DNA of 64,000 nt from Acridotheres tristis (lineage: Eukaryota > Chordata > Aves > Passeriformes > Sturnidae): positions 18,667,501-18,731,500 of the forward strand of contig CM072892.1 of assembly GCA_037013685.1 (NCBI GenBank), in the 5' to 3' direction. The notes beneath the pieces were generated by a model. It had not been told where the DNA came from. It saw nothing but the letters and a program-made list of their open reading frames with translations, and ran no database searches. This document shows, piece by piece, positions 12,376-23,573 of this stretch (position 1 is its first letter; each line of letters opens with the position of its first letter). The position numbers and the translations under genes are program-made.

Positions 12376-15300
12376 GTATACATTAGGTATATGTTTTATC
12401 TTGATTGTCCTCAAAGGTTTGCAAGACAGTTATTACATTTTCAGTTTTATTCTGTCCCATGATTTACAAAGAAGTAAACAGCCAACTCTTTTAGAGCTTT
12501 TTCAATGCTGCTAGATGGTGAGAAGATAGGTGTCTACTGAATAGCTCCTTAGCTGTTTGCTTTTTAAATGTTTTATCTGAGTATTGAGACGTGGACACTG
12601 AAAGAGTTATCTTAGAAACAGGAACAATATAAAAAGGCACATTGGTTAGAAGGATATAGGAACAAAAATTGGCCTATTTATATAGTCCTCCAACCATCAA
12701 ATTTAACTGGACATCCTCAGCATCCTGAAGGAATTCCAGGATATCTACATGAACATGTGGAACTTGCTAAAAGGGATCTTTCAGTTGTAGAAAATCTATC
12801 AAATATCCACTAAAGTCAACTTGAATCAACTGTAACAAGTAAAATAAAAGGTAAACTTTCTCTTTGTATTCCTCAGCTTTTTTTGAAATTCAAGTTCACA
12901 GAGACACATCAGGAGCTAACATTGAAAACAGCAATAATAGAAGAAACCTAAGTAATTTACAGAAGGTGTACGTCTTAAATATACATTTGGAAGACAGGAA
13001 AAAGCTAGGCCAAGGAGTTGCTTCCATCAGGAACAGTTCAAATGAAGCCATTGATCAGTGACTATGTCATAGAAGAAAAACATAGAGGTGTACTGAATTT
13101 TTTCAAAACTGTCATACTAAGTTGAATTATATTTTTCAATGACTTTTTTTTCAAAAAATTGACAAATTAGATGTTGCGCTTTTTTCTATAGGATTTTAGA
13201 AATCTTCACACAAGAGGAGCTGTGGATTCATGTTTCCAAGTCACATTTGAGTCTTTGCATACAAATGCACATAGGAGAGAAACTGACACCCATTTTCTTT
13301 GTGTTTTCTATTCATTTCAATCATAACGAGAAACAAAGTTTATAATTCTCTGTTATAAGGAAATGCTGAACTTGAAAAGGATTTTTTGGCTTTACCTCAA
13401 TTTTCTCTAAGGAGGAGTACAAAGAGTGGAGAGGCTGGTGACACCAGAACATGGTCTAATTCAGTGATAATGTTCTCTTTTCACATTGTTTCCTTTCCCA
13501 AGTTGTCAAGGTAAGACTTTACCAGGAGATATTTTTACTCAGTCATTTATCTTTTCCACGCAGCATGACAGTTGAGTGACAGCATTATTTAGACATGTGA
13601 CAAGGTGGCATGTGGTATTACCAGTGTCTTGCTAATGCAGAAGTAGTCCATAATGTCTTGCAATTTCTTCCACAAGGCTGTGCAGTGTACTGAGTAAGAG
13701 AAGATGAAGAAAAAGGAAAACAGAAAGCTTAATTTGGCTCAAGAAAGGCAAGTATTTAAGCAGAGAAAAAAGTTCCTTAAATTCTCAGGAAAAAAAAGAA
13801 ATAGCACTCATTCTCACTAAGACTGCAGTCAAAATTATATTTGAGTTAGTAGATAGAACTTCATACATATTAACATAAACTCTTCATTAACACAGTTACC
13901 TATATATAATATGCATGTGTGACTGTACATATACACTTACTGGCTCTTTATTTCTATCTTCCTTCCTATTAGAGAAGGCTGGCACTGCAGGAATTTACTT
14001 AATTAAATGTTAAGAATAATAGATATAAGCACTGCAAGCTGTTTTCTGGCTCTTCTTAATATTTAAAAATTGTCTTTGCAGCATCTACATAGTGATATTT
14101 AACTTAACCTGTTACTCAATAGTCAGCTTTCAAGTTTCACCTCAGTATTAATTAAAGGTGCTTGTTTCAGCACAAATTTCAGTTTATGGAGAATCTCAGC
14201 AGAAAATTTTCTTCTTTACATTTTACATTTTTCAGTGACTATTTGATAAACTCTTTTGTCCATTTCTAAAATATTCTAAAAGTCCTTCTGGATGGTGATC
14301 CTTTTTTTTGCTGGATGTGCCATTTGCAGAGTTTCTATCTGCAAAAAACAAAGTCTGAATATATGATATTTCCCTCTATCAGCTTTGATCAGCAGACTTG
14401 GTAGGTTCCCTCTGTTTATCTTAAGAGCTCAAACAGGAACATGTGCCTCTCATTTGCAATAACAGAGTAGAAAGAGTGCTCATGTCCACAATAAAAAGGC
14501 AGAAAAAAATGTATTCAAAGCTGGGACAATGAAAATTCAAATCATTGTAGAAGATTTGCAGAATCATAGAGGGGAAAAGATGTAACAGAGGATTTAGAAT
14601 TGGAATCATTATTAAATATGTGGCAAACAGGATTCTGCTTTAAAGAAATGTTGACTTGTTAATCTCTCTTGCTGTCAAAATGCTGAGGAAAGGCCAGGTG
14701 TGTTTTAATTCCCAGCCTCCTCAGGGAAATGCTCTCAAGGTGTTTATTAAACTGTGGGGGTAACAGCATTTAATAAACTGTTTTCAAACATTAAAGATGT
14801 TTGCTAATCTGAGGCTGAAACGGGGAGAGAAAAGTAGTCTTTCCTCTCATCATATTGGCTTTATGGAAAGAAATTACTTGTGACAGGGGTTGGAACAGGG
14901 ACACTGTTGAAATGTGCCAGTGTTCATCAAACCCAGGCTGGGTTGTATTGGCTGTGTTTAGCACACTCTCACATTCCTGGAATATTGTTGCAATAATTAG
15001 GAAAAAAATAATTTCTCAGGAAGCACGGGACAAGGTAACCTGTCTATGTCTTATTATTCCAAATGTACCCCTTTCACTTGCAACTTTTGGTCTCTGTGGC
15101 AGGACTTCTAATGATGTGCTACTTATGCTTTTTGGTTTTCTTGTGCACAGCACATGAGATGTGAGCACTGGCTTGATAGTAGCTGGGATCAGCAGCTGTG
15201 GCATTCATTTATTTCCTGCAAACTAACAAATAGTTAATAACTGCTAGCTGACACCATCTGGACTGACTTTAGATCAGTGCTATAAAGGAGGTTACCTATT

Positions 15301-16965
15301 CTACAGTGACATTTCCAAATGATTCAGGATAAGGAAGAGGTCAAGACAGAGAGTTAAAAATTATCAGATGCTGTGCAATAAGTAAGTAGTAACATAACAC
15401 CATTCACTTGTGATGATGACATTAATATGGGGATTCAGTACTTGAGCTGAGTTTTAGTCTTCTGTGAGAACTTATTTGGTCACTGGGATAAGTTGTCACA
15501 GCTGCACTGAGATCACTGGAGGTTCAGAAGCCAGCAGCAAAAGTGAATTCAATTCTTTTCTTTGGTGACTTTGGTCTTAGGTCATAACACATGCTTTCTA
15601 AAACTAGTAACATATGGCAGACTAAGCATGTTAATGGCCACAGTTTTGGTGGAGTTCTTGTGCATACAATTAGCTAAATACTAAGTCACCCAGCTGAATG
15701 TGGACATGTGAACACCACAGGCACACCAGGATCAACTAAGCTATGCAGATTTGCATGCCCAAGTATTTGCATTATAGTTCTCTTAATGTCCATCTACCCA
15801 AATCCCTTAGACAGGAGATTCAGTGAAAGAGGGAAGTCTATTTGCACAGCTGAAGGTATTTACTTTGCTTGGGGAAACAAATGTTTTGTTTGTCCCTTCA
15901 CTGATAAAGGAAAGTCTTCTATGGAGTTTAAAATAATTTCAAGAACAGAACCAGAGTTTTTTTAAATTACTCTTTCCTTTCATTGTATCAGACTATCTGT
16001 TTTAAACTAGATTCAATCCTATATCATTCACAATTTATTTATTTATGTTTTGTCAATGCCATCTCAAAGGGACTCTGGACAGCTAGTATCTGACATGAAT
16101 ATGATTTGACAGGTTGAAATAAATACTGAAAGGCTTGTGAGCCCAAATGGACCGTATGTTCCACATATTGGACCACATACCCAGCCCTCATACATGAGCA
16201 TGCCATGGGCAAGTATTGATATTTCCCTTCTCTGGTGAGGAAAGCTCCAGGTAAATGCATAAAATTCTTTATCTATATTTTTTCTGAAGATTTAATACAT
16301 CTTGTTCATAAATTAGAAAAAAAAAATCCATGAGAGTGGTAGAATGAATTATAATAATTTACTAATGCTTTTGTAGTCACTTTACTATAACACAAAAGAT
16401 TGACATCACATTTAATTAATACATGGATTGAAAATCCACATTCTTTCTATCCTTGCAGTAAATGCAAACTTGAGTAGATTTCTTTCACAGTTGATTTTTA
16501 GTTGAACACTGTAAAGAAGACAATCTCAGAAATCCATTAAAGCCTCAGGCTACACTCCATGTTTGATCATACTGGATACTTCTAAACTGAAGATTATTCC
16601 CTTTTGATGAGAGAACCACAGCCATTGCCAATAAACATTGTTTCCTGCTGTCTTGAAAATTATCTTACTGTGTGTCTTCTTGATGTCTGAGTATTTATGA
16701 AGAAATTTATGGTAATCTGTCATATATTATTTTTAATATTGACTTGAGTTTCTCATATGAAATATATCCTTGTTATCTTCCTTCAACTATTCAGAAGTGA
16801 AGTACTTTTTCTGAACTAATAGAATAGAATCTGCATCCTCAGGTGCTGCTTCATTCTAGCAAATATAAACAACCATTGCAGTGGACAAAATATGTTTCAG
16901 TTTCCTCTAATTCTATGTTTAATAAATTTAAATCCATTGAACTAGTAGAAAGGGGTTCCTCACAG
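12376..16965. other. Unique A+T-rich DNA, no gene seen
   Basis: This 4.6 kb stretch holds only chance-length open frames. Two candidates deserve mention. 12864-13061 (65 codons) follows a pyrimidine-rich stretch ending in CAG but has no recognisable content. 14855-15157 (100 codons) is likewise unrecognised. The 14640-14830 part is compositionally mixed and could be conserved non-coding DNA, but I cannot test that here. Confidence 0.6.
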
Positions 16966-17506
16966 GTCTTGTGAATCAACCCTGGTAGGCAACTAAACAC
17001 AGCATAGCATCTTGTTTGATCCCCCTAGATGGATGGAGGAGAGTATCAGAAAGGTAAAAGTGAAAAATCCAATAGGTTGAGTAAAGGCAGTTTTATAAGT
17101 AACTAAAAGCTGCACACATAAACAAAGAAAAGTAAGGAATTTTTAAACTACTTCCCATTGGCAGACAGGTGTTCAGACATCCCCAGGAAAGCAGGGTTCC
17201 ATCAAGCATAACAATCACTTGGGAAGAGAAATGTTGTAACTCCAAACCTGTATGTGTCACCTTTCCTCCTTCCCTGCAACTCTCATAGCAGAACATGATA
17301 TCATAAGTAATGGAATATCCCTTTAGTCTGTTGGGATGATCTGTCCTGGTTGTATCTTCGTCCAAATTCTCGTGCACCCCCATCGTATTTGTTAATGGAG
17401 TGGTGTGAGGAGTAGTAACATTGCTCAGTGATGACAAATACATTACATCTCTGTGTTACTAACACTGTTTCCGGCATAAATCCAAAACCCAAAAATTTTC
17501 TCTACA
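16966..17506 (-). mobile_element. Decayed ERVL-type solo LTR, same family as 20408-20970
   Basis: Read on the minus strand, this follows the same order of blocks as the plus-strand LTR at 20408. It has GGGTTTTGGATTTATGCCGG near the start, AACACAGAGATGT, CTCACACCACTCC, AAAGGGATATTCCAT, TGATGGAACCCTGCTTTCC, GATGTCTGAACACCTG, and TTAGTTGCCTACCAGG near the 3' end. The TATA region and polyadenylation signal have decayed, and about 20 bases seem missing just inside the 5' end. The 5' edge abuts CR1-type sequence at 17507. No clear target-site duplication is visible. Open frames of 116 and 63 codons inside it are shadows. Confidence 0.87.
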
Positions 17507-18110
17507 GTCGACAGCATCCCCGAAGTCCTCCTGTGTCACAATGTGTATACACTTCCCTTTTTCACTTCAGCTCTAGAAGATCCCTACTCAGCAATCCATC
17601 TGCTCGACTCGTTTGACTTTTAACGCTTTGGAGTTTCCTGCTCCTGCTCTCTTAAAAGATGCATCTTAAAAAGTGACTGGCATTCGAAGACCCTGATACC
17701 TTCAAAAGCAGGGGACCTTACTAATTAACTCCTTCAGCAGACCGAGTTCTGCGCTTCTCATATCCAGAGCTCAAGTTTTGCTGGTAGTTTTTCTCCTATT
17801 GACAATGATTTGAAATTCAACTAATTTGTGTCACTGTGACTAAGGTAGCCACAGACTAGCAGGTCAACCACAAGTCCCTCTCTGTTTTCAGAAAACAAAT
17901 CCAGAAGAACATCTTTCTTAGACAGCTCCCTTAGTAACTGCACCAATAATTTATCTTCAACATGCTTCAGATATTTCCTGAACATGTTTATGTCTGCTGT
18001 AGGATATTCTGAGCTGAGAGTTTGGAAATTAAATTACCCATAAGGAAAAGGACTGAAAATCAAGAGAGATCTCTTAATTCCTCATAGAATAATACAGCAT
18101 ATTTTAAGGA
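17507..18110 (-). mobile_element. CR1-type LINE ORF2 fragment (endonuclease domain), old
   Basis: The minus-strand translation matches the C-terminal half of the CR1/L3 ORF2 endonuclease. LFLMGNLI, in one frame, corresponds to the family's LMGDFN motif. After a frameshift comes a 70-codon open stretch (18033 down to 17824) containing HVEDKLLVQLL, DVLLDLF, ENREGLVVDLL and YLSHSD, the last matching the conserved catalytic SDH region. Further downstream, CAGGAGGACTTC and GATGCTGTC match the family's 'QEDFRDAV' codons. Stops and frameshifts elsewhere make it inactive. The sense-downstream (leftward) end stops at the LTR at 17506. CR1 versus the related L3 subfamily cannot be separated by eye. Confidence 0.88.
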
Positions 18111-19694
18111 ATTCTGGTTGGTTAAATTTTCTGAAATTCAGACTTTTGCTTGTCTAAGTCGTTTAATAACTAGCAAAACAAACTATAGTATTCAATCTAG
18201 GAATATTAAGAAAAATAATTTCGACACTGCCAAGTGGAAAGTTTCAAATTCTGGATAATTAAATCAAAACCAAAACTTTGCATAAGATTCAGATACTTGT
18301 AGCAAATAAAACAAAAAAAAAAAAAATTGGTTGAAAATAATCCTTTTCCTTAAAAACAATTTATTGTTGTACTTAATTTAACCTTAGATTATTACATCCA
18401 TCGACAATACACTCTGTAGATATATTTGTGACATTACAATGCAAATGTGGATCCTCGTTTCTAAAACATAATTGCATTTTATTTAGATACAGCTAGATTT
18501 TGTAGTTCAGACACTTTGTGATGTCCCTTGGTGCCTAGATCCATGAATAATTCACATTATTCAGGCTATATGTGCAGTCATAATGTGCTTTAGCTAGGCA
18601 AGCCAGGTGATGGAAAACATGGCAGGTTGTAATATGGACAAACATCCACAGATCCTGCACTAGCTGAGAAGTTCCCATGATGCCTTATTTTTGTCTCATT
18701 TTACCTTATTTTTCTCTCTCTTCTACTTCTAAGAGAAACCAATATGGATAGAGGAAGGAAATACTAATTTCTTGTGCTTTAGATTGTACATTTTCCCTTA
18801 CAGTAAAACTGAAGGGATTCTTAATTGTTCAGTTACAGTTTATCCATGCTTTTGTAAGAATCATAGCACAAAATTGGGTGTTTTTCTAAACATTACTTAT
18901 TTTAATATTTCCCACAACTATAATTTGCTTTGCATGAATGTGGAATTTTTTGTGACAGCACAGGTTGCACATAATAAATTAGAAGACTTGGAAGGCCTAG
19001 TTGAGAGAATATATAGATATTTTATTTTATCTTTATGTTCATAAAATGGAAAAATGTCTTATTGGTCTTTTTTCTTTTACTTTAATTTTCCTACGAAAAC
19101 CACTGAAATATTTTTCTTTGGGAGCTTAACAAGGTACCAAAGAAAACAAAAGTAAATGCTATACAGAAGTGAAAATAGAGATCAAAATAAACCCTAACCT
19201 TTCATAAGCAAAAATATTGTCTGTATAAAATGAATTTAAGATACTAACCCATTAACCTGACCAGCAGTTTTCAGTTAATTGTACTTACCTGTAGAGCCAA
19301 TCCATTCTGGCAATACATAATGGCTATTCTTCACCTCCTCCTACTGATGCTCCCTGACTCACACACTTCATAATTAACTGCTCCTTTCTGGCCTCTGCTG
19401 GTCTGTGATTCAAAAGTCCCTTTGTGGTGTTATAATCATGTACAGAAAATGTCTCTCACCAAAGCTGCATCTATAATTTGTTAGTTTTCACTAACTATTT
19501 ATTTTCATAGCACACCCTATAGAATGAAACCTCTCCCCCAGAAAACAAGCTGGCAAAAGCCCTAGTATTTTGAACCAGTGTTGCTTGCCTCCCTCGCTGG
19601 CAATCTTTCTCAGCAGCATATTTAAGGTCACACAGTATATTATTAAAAATTGTGAATCAAATCTTCTTCATACTGTTTCATAGATGCTTCTTTT
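18111..19694. other. Unique A+T-rich DNA, no gene seen
   Basis: A short A run lies near 18310-18325. The open frame at 18772-19044 (90 codons) has no recognisable domain. Nothing else is identified. Confidence 0.65.
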
Positions 19695-19796
19695 TTTTCC
19701 TTTTCCTTTTCCTTTTCCTTTTCCTTTTCCTTTTCCTTTTCCTTTTCCTTTTCCTTTTCCTTTTCCTTTTCCTTTTCCTTTTCCTTTTCCTTTTCC
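19695..19796 (+). repeat. (TTTTCC)17 pure hexanucleotide tract
   Basis: Exactly 17 uninterrupted copies of TTTTCC cover 102 bases, preceded by a short T run. One strand is all pyrimidine and the other all purine (GGAAAA). Such mirror-symmetric polypurine/polypyrimidine DNA can form triplex (H-DNA). It is not a telomere repeat. Confidence 0.98.
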
Positions 19797-20407
19797 ATTT
19801 GTTGAAGAAATGAATTTAAAATTTCACTGCTAGAACTGCATTATGAGTGGCTAGTCTGCCTCATTCTTATGACATAGATTAATGGGAATTAACACATTTT
19901 TTAATGGTCTTTTCTTAGAATTATAAAGCTAAAATGACACAAAACCCCATGGTTGACCTTCTATTAGCAAAGCTGTTAGCCATGTTCTGTAGCAATGTCA
20001 TTAGTGTCAGGAGTGAAGGAGTATTCAGATTCCTCAGAAATCGTTTTCCACCCGGTGGAAGAATGTTTTCTTTGTAATGAATGTAACAATAAATGTAAAG
20101 AATGTAGCAAGATAATGCCCTTCAGCCTTGAATTTTCCTGGGAATTGCAGGTATTCTTTATGACATATTCCGGTAGTTATAGGAATTTGATATATTCTGT
20201 TTTGGTGTCACATCAATATCTCCACTGTTTGTACAACAGTCTTTTTTAATATGAATGTACTTCCTTATATATACCTATTATCTAGTACTGTTAAGGGTAA
20301 ATACTGTTGTCATGGAACAAGTTATTTTTTGAGTATTGGATACATGATTTTTGTCTTTTAGATTCTTTCTCCCTTTTCCTCTGTCCACTTGACATTTTAA
20401 TGATGAT
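19797..20407. other. Unique A+T-rich DNA, no gene seen
   Basis: The open frame at 19995-20249 shows a cysteine-rich CNECNNKCKECSK stretch. This comes from a near-repeat of GAATGTAA/AATGTA words and lacks zinc-finger spacing, so I do not call it a gene. Confidence 0.6.
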
Positions 20408-20970
20408 TGTGCTGGTTTTGGCTGTCATAGAGTTAATTTTCTTCATAGCAGTTAGTACGGGCAGTGGTTTGGATTTGTGTTGAAAACAGCATTGACAACA
20501 CAGGGGTGTTGTAGTCACTGCTGAGCCGTGCTTACAGCATCAAGGCTTTTCCTGCTTCTCACAACATCTCACCAGCGAGGGGTCCAGCAGGGAACATAGC
20601 CAGACACCTGACCCTAGCAGACTCAAAGGAAATTCCATGCCATATGTTATCTCAGCATATAAAGCTGGGTGAAGTACAGGGAAGGGGAGAATGTCTAGGG
20701 TGATGGCGTTTGTCTTCTGAAATCACGATCTTGCGTGATAGAGCTCTGCTTTTCTAAGGATGGCTGAACTAAGGATAGGGAGTGGTGAAGGAATTCCTTG
20801 TTCGGCTGCTTTGTTTGCTCGTGTGATTTTTGCTTCACTTATTTAACTGTCTTTAAGTCAACCCATGAGTTTTCTAACTTTTACTCTTCTGATTCTCTTT
20901 CCATCCCATCTGGACAGAGAGGAGCCAGCAGCTCTGGTGCTTAGTGGCCAGCTGGGGCTAAACCATGATA
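20408..20970 (+). mobile_element. Nearly full-length ERVL-type solo LTR
   Basis: It starts TGTGCTGGTTTTGGCTGTCA and ends GGGGCTAAACCATGATA, the latter a CpG-decayed form of the usual ...CCACGACA terminus. Between these lie the family blocks in order: AGAGTTAATTTTCTTCATAG, AACACAGGGGTGT, a TATA box in CAGCATATAAAGCTGG, GTGATGGCGTTTGTCTTC, GAATTCCTTGTT, CCCATGAGTTTTCTAACTTT, and GTGCTTAGTGGCCAGCTGGG. At about 563 bp with no flanking gag/pol sequence, it is a solo LTR. ATGAT occurs on both sides but overlaps the presumed terminus on the right, so I do not count it as a proven target duplication. A minus-strand copy of the same family lies at 16966-17506. Confidence 0.93.
20658..20663 (+). promoter_or_regulatory. 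LTR TATA box
   Basis: An intact TATAAA in the context CAGCATATAAAGCTGG, at the position where this LTR family carries its promoter. Whether it still drives transcription is unknown. The family's ATTAAA polyadenylation signal further along appears mutated to ATTTAA. Confidence 0.6.
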
Positions 20971-22255
20971 TCTTTCTTGTGTTACATCTCTTATGTACCA
21001 CTGTCCTGTAGCCCTTACGGTCACTGTGTTCTAAATTTTTACGGTGGTTTCTTTTGTGTATTTTACTACATTAAACCACACTCTCCACCTATTTCACTAT
21101 GAGTCCATATTTTTTCTATAATCTCAAAAAATTAACTATGATTTTCTCACCAAGCCTGTTTTCATTCAGATTTCATTCTCTTTCTCTATCTTTTTCCTCA
21201 ATATTAGAATTTTTTTTAATGGGAATTCTTCTATTCATAGCTATATTCAGATAATGTCTAATGAAACATCCTTCCCAATTAAAATGTCAAAAGAACACCA
21301 GAAGAACTCCCTTAACTTTCCATAATAGAGACAGTTGTCATTAAGCTTTGTGGTCTCTACATTCCATTATTCTTTTAAACACTCCATCATTTTAGTTGAG
21401 ATTTTGAGTATACGTATGGAGCTTTATGTGAAAAAACAAACATAAACCAAAAAGATGTTGAGCAGTTAGATAAAACAAATTATCAGATTTCCAACTTCTA
21501 TTTCAACCTATTTCTTTTCTTACAGATGTTTACAAATTGATAGTTTTCTCTTCTAGAGATATTTGAGCCCTGTACCTCAGAAATTTTTCTGGATTTACAC
21601 TGTTTGTTTTTTTTTTTTAATTTTTAATTGATGCTTCCTTGTATGCATGAGACAAAGCATCTCATTCTGGATATGTGGACACCTGTCTGATTTCAGACAC
21701 CTATAAGCTTTTATTTATAAGTACTTAGAAAGAGTTGGACTAAGAATTCAAGACTTTTAGACCTGCACACCATTACACCATTCCCATACAATCTTGTACA
21801 TGCTTCTAAGAGGATGCAACCACCTGTTATGAAATTTCCAAGGGTAAAAGATCTTATAATGAGTGAAAAAAAATCATATTTCCTCACTTCACAGCTGTTA
21901 AAGTCCCTAAAATGTTACTTTACCCCAGTCTATCTTAATCCAGTTTTCATCTGAATTTTCCAATCCCAAGAAAACAAGACCAGGTGGCAGATACATGACC
22001 AAAGACACTTTGAGTTCTGTCATGTAATTAGAGATGTTTTAATACATGTTTTAAAAGATTATTTACAACAGCATAGAACACAATTTAGCAGTGTTTTTTA
22101 TTTACAACTTCAGAAGTTAATCAAGTTTTAAGGCTTCTTTCAGAAAGTTACATGAGTTCACCCTTCTAAGATATCAAAATAAATTTGAAACTGGAAGTTT
22201 TTCTTTCATGCAGAAAAAAAGCTAGGTTATTAGAAGGGCATAATTTGTTCTAATT
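20971..22255. other. Unique A+T-rich DNA, no gene seen
   Basis: No coding sequence, RNA gene or repeat family is recognised between the two plus-strand LTRs. No retroviral gag, pol or env remnant is evident, so the LTRs on either side are not the ends of one provirus. They also belong to different families. Confidence 0.65.
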
Positions 22256-23204
22256 TGTTATATTGGATTTGCATGGCCAAGCTTTGGTAGTGGAGGGTGG
22301 CTACAGGGTTGGCTTCTGGAAGAAGCTGCTGGAAGCTTCTTCCATGTCGAGCAAAGTCTAGATGGACGTGCCACTGGCCAAGGCTGGGCCAATTAGAAAT
22401 AGTGGTAAAGCCTCTGTGATAACAGATTTAGAAGAAAGGAAAAGAAGAAGATCTTGTGCAGTTTAAATTGTGGCCAGAGAAGAGCGGGGTGAGAACATGT
22501 GAGAAGAGCAGCTCTGCAGAAACCAAGGTCAGTCCAGGAGGGGCAGGAGCTGCTCCAGGATCCGGAGCTGGGATTGCCCTGCAGCCCCTGGTGCAGCCCC
22601 TGGTGACACAGCTGTCCCCTGCAGCCCATGGTGACACAACTGTGCCCTTGCAGCCCCTGGGGGTGCACGGGGGGATTCAGAGATCCACCCACAGCCCCTG
22701 CAGGAGCCCATGCTGGGGTGGATGGGTGCCTGAGAGGAGGTTGTGAGCCTGTGGGAGACCCATGGAGAGGGCAGCCCACCAGCTGGAGCAGCCTGTCCTT
22801 GAAGGACTGCACCCTGTGGGACAGTGAGCCCCGCTGCAGCAGTTTTGGGAGGACTCTTGCCCGTGGGTTGGACTCACACTGGAGATGTTCATGGAGAACT
22901 GCGGGAGGGACCCTATGGTGCAGCAGGGGCAGGAATCCTCTTCCTCAGTAGCAGGAGAAAGCACAGGTGATGAACTGACTAAAACCCTCATTCCCTGTCT
23001 CTCTGCACTGCTGAGACAGGAGGTAGAGATGGGAAGGAGAGAGGGGTGAGGGGAAGATATTTTTAATGTCTTGTTTTACTTCTCATTATCCTGTTCTCAT
23101 TTTGTTAGCAATAAGTTCAATTAATATCTTTAATTTGAACTTGTTTTCCCATGAAAGTATTTGATGAGTGATTCCTCTCTGTCCTTATGTTAATTTGAAC
23201 CCTA
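22256..23204 (+). mobile_element. Truncated solo LTR of a third ERV family
   Basis: The 5' part (TGTTATATTGGATTTGCATGG, then GGTAGTGGAGGG) and the central G+C-rich blocks match a long bird LTR family. So does the 3' part: GATGAACTGACTAAAACCC, TTACTTCTCATTATCCTG, AATTTGAACTTGTTTTCCC, GATGAGTGATTCCTCTCTG. The centre holds CTGGAG and GGACTC blocks. The family's AATAAA is mutated to AATAAG (23110-23115). The expected last ~100 bases, after the TGTCCTTAT block, are missing where CR1 sequence begins at about 23205. An inverted second copy lies at 34191-35058. Open frames of up to 139 codons on both strands here come from its high G+C content and are not genes. Confidence 0.85.
22581..22665 (+). repeat. 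Degenerate minisatellite inside LTR (GCAGCCCCTGGTG units)
   Basis: GCAGCCCCTGG recurs at 22581, 22593 and 22650, with GCAGCCCATGG at 22621. The spacings are 12, 28 and 29 bases. The 28- and 29-base units share GACACA and CTGT words. This is a small internal tandem array within the LTR's G+C-rich core. Confidence 0.8.
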
Positions 23205-23573
23205 GTCTGGAAAAAGGGAGTCTCAGGGAAGACCTTGTTACTCTCTGCATCTACCTGAAAAGCAAGGTGTAGTCAGGTGCAGGTTGGCCTCTTCTCCCAT
23301 GCAACAAATGATAGGACAAGAGGAAATGGCCTCAAGTTATGCCAGGGGAGGTTTAGATCGGATATCAGGTAAAATTTCCTCACTGAAAGAGTGATCAGGC
23401 ATTGGAACAGGTTGCTTGGGGAAGTAGTGGAGTCATCACACCTGGAAGATGATTACTCAAAGGTCTTGTGCATGTGGCATTTAGGGACATGATTTAGTGG
23501 TGGATCTGGCAGTGTTAGGTTAAGGGTTGGACTTGATGTGTTTAGAGGGATTTTCCAACAATTCTCTGATTCT
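23205..23573 (+). mobile_element. CR1 LINE 3' end, 5'-truncated
   Basis: It starts at GTCTGGAAAAAGGGAG and follows the CR1 3' sequence: CTCAGGGAAGACCTTGTTAC, GATAGGACAAGAGGAAATGG, CTCAAGTTATGCCAGGGGAG, CATTGGAACAGGTTGC, GATTTAGTGGTGGATCTGG. It ends in CTCTGATTCT, a worn form of the terminal octamer repeat. About 370 bases are kept, a typical 5'-truncated insertion. It directly abuts the truncated LTR on its left. The ORF2 frame is broken. Confidence 0.94.

Noticed and set aside
19995..20249. Cysteine-rich CNECNNKCKECSK peptide resembling a zinc finger
   Set aside because: It arises from a local near-repeat of AATGTA words; cysteine spacing does not fit a zinc-finger class and no histidines are placed correctly.
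20403..20968. ATGAT on both sides of the LTR at 20408 as a target duplication
   Set aside because: The right-hand copy overlaps what should be the decayed LTR terminus (CCACGACA to CCATGATA), so the match is probably coincidence.
22393..22991. Several overlapping 60-139-codon frames on both strands
   Set aside because: All fall within the G+C-rich LTR at 22256-23204. Frames open on both strands at once indicate composition, not coding.
20408..23204. The two plus-strand LTRs as ends of one provirus
   Set aside because: They belong to different LTR families and no gag, pol or env remnant lies between them.
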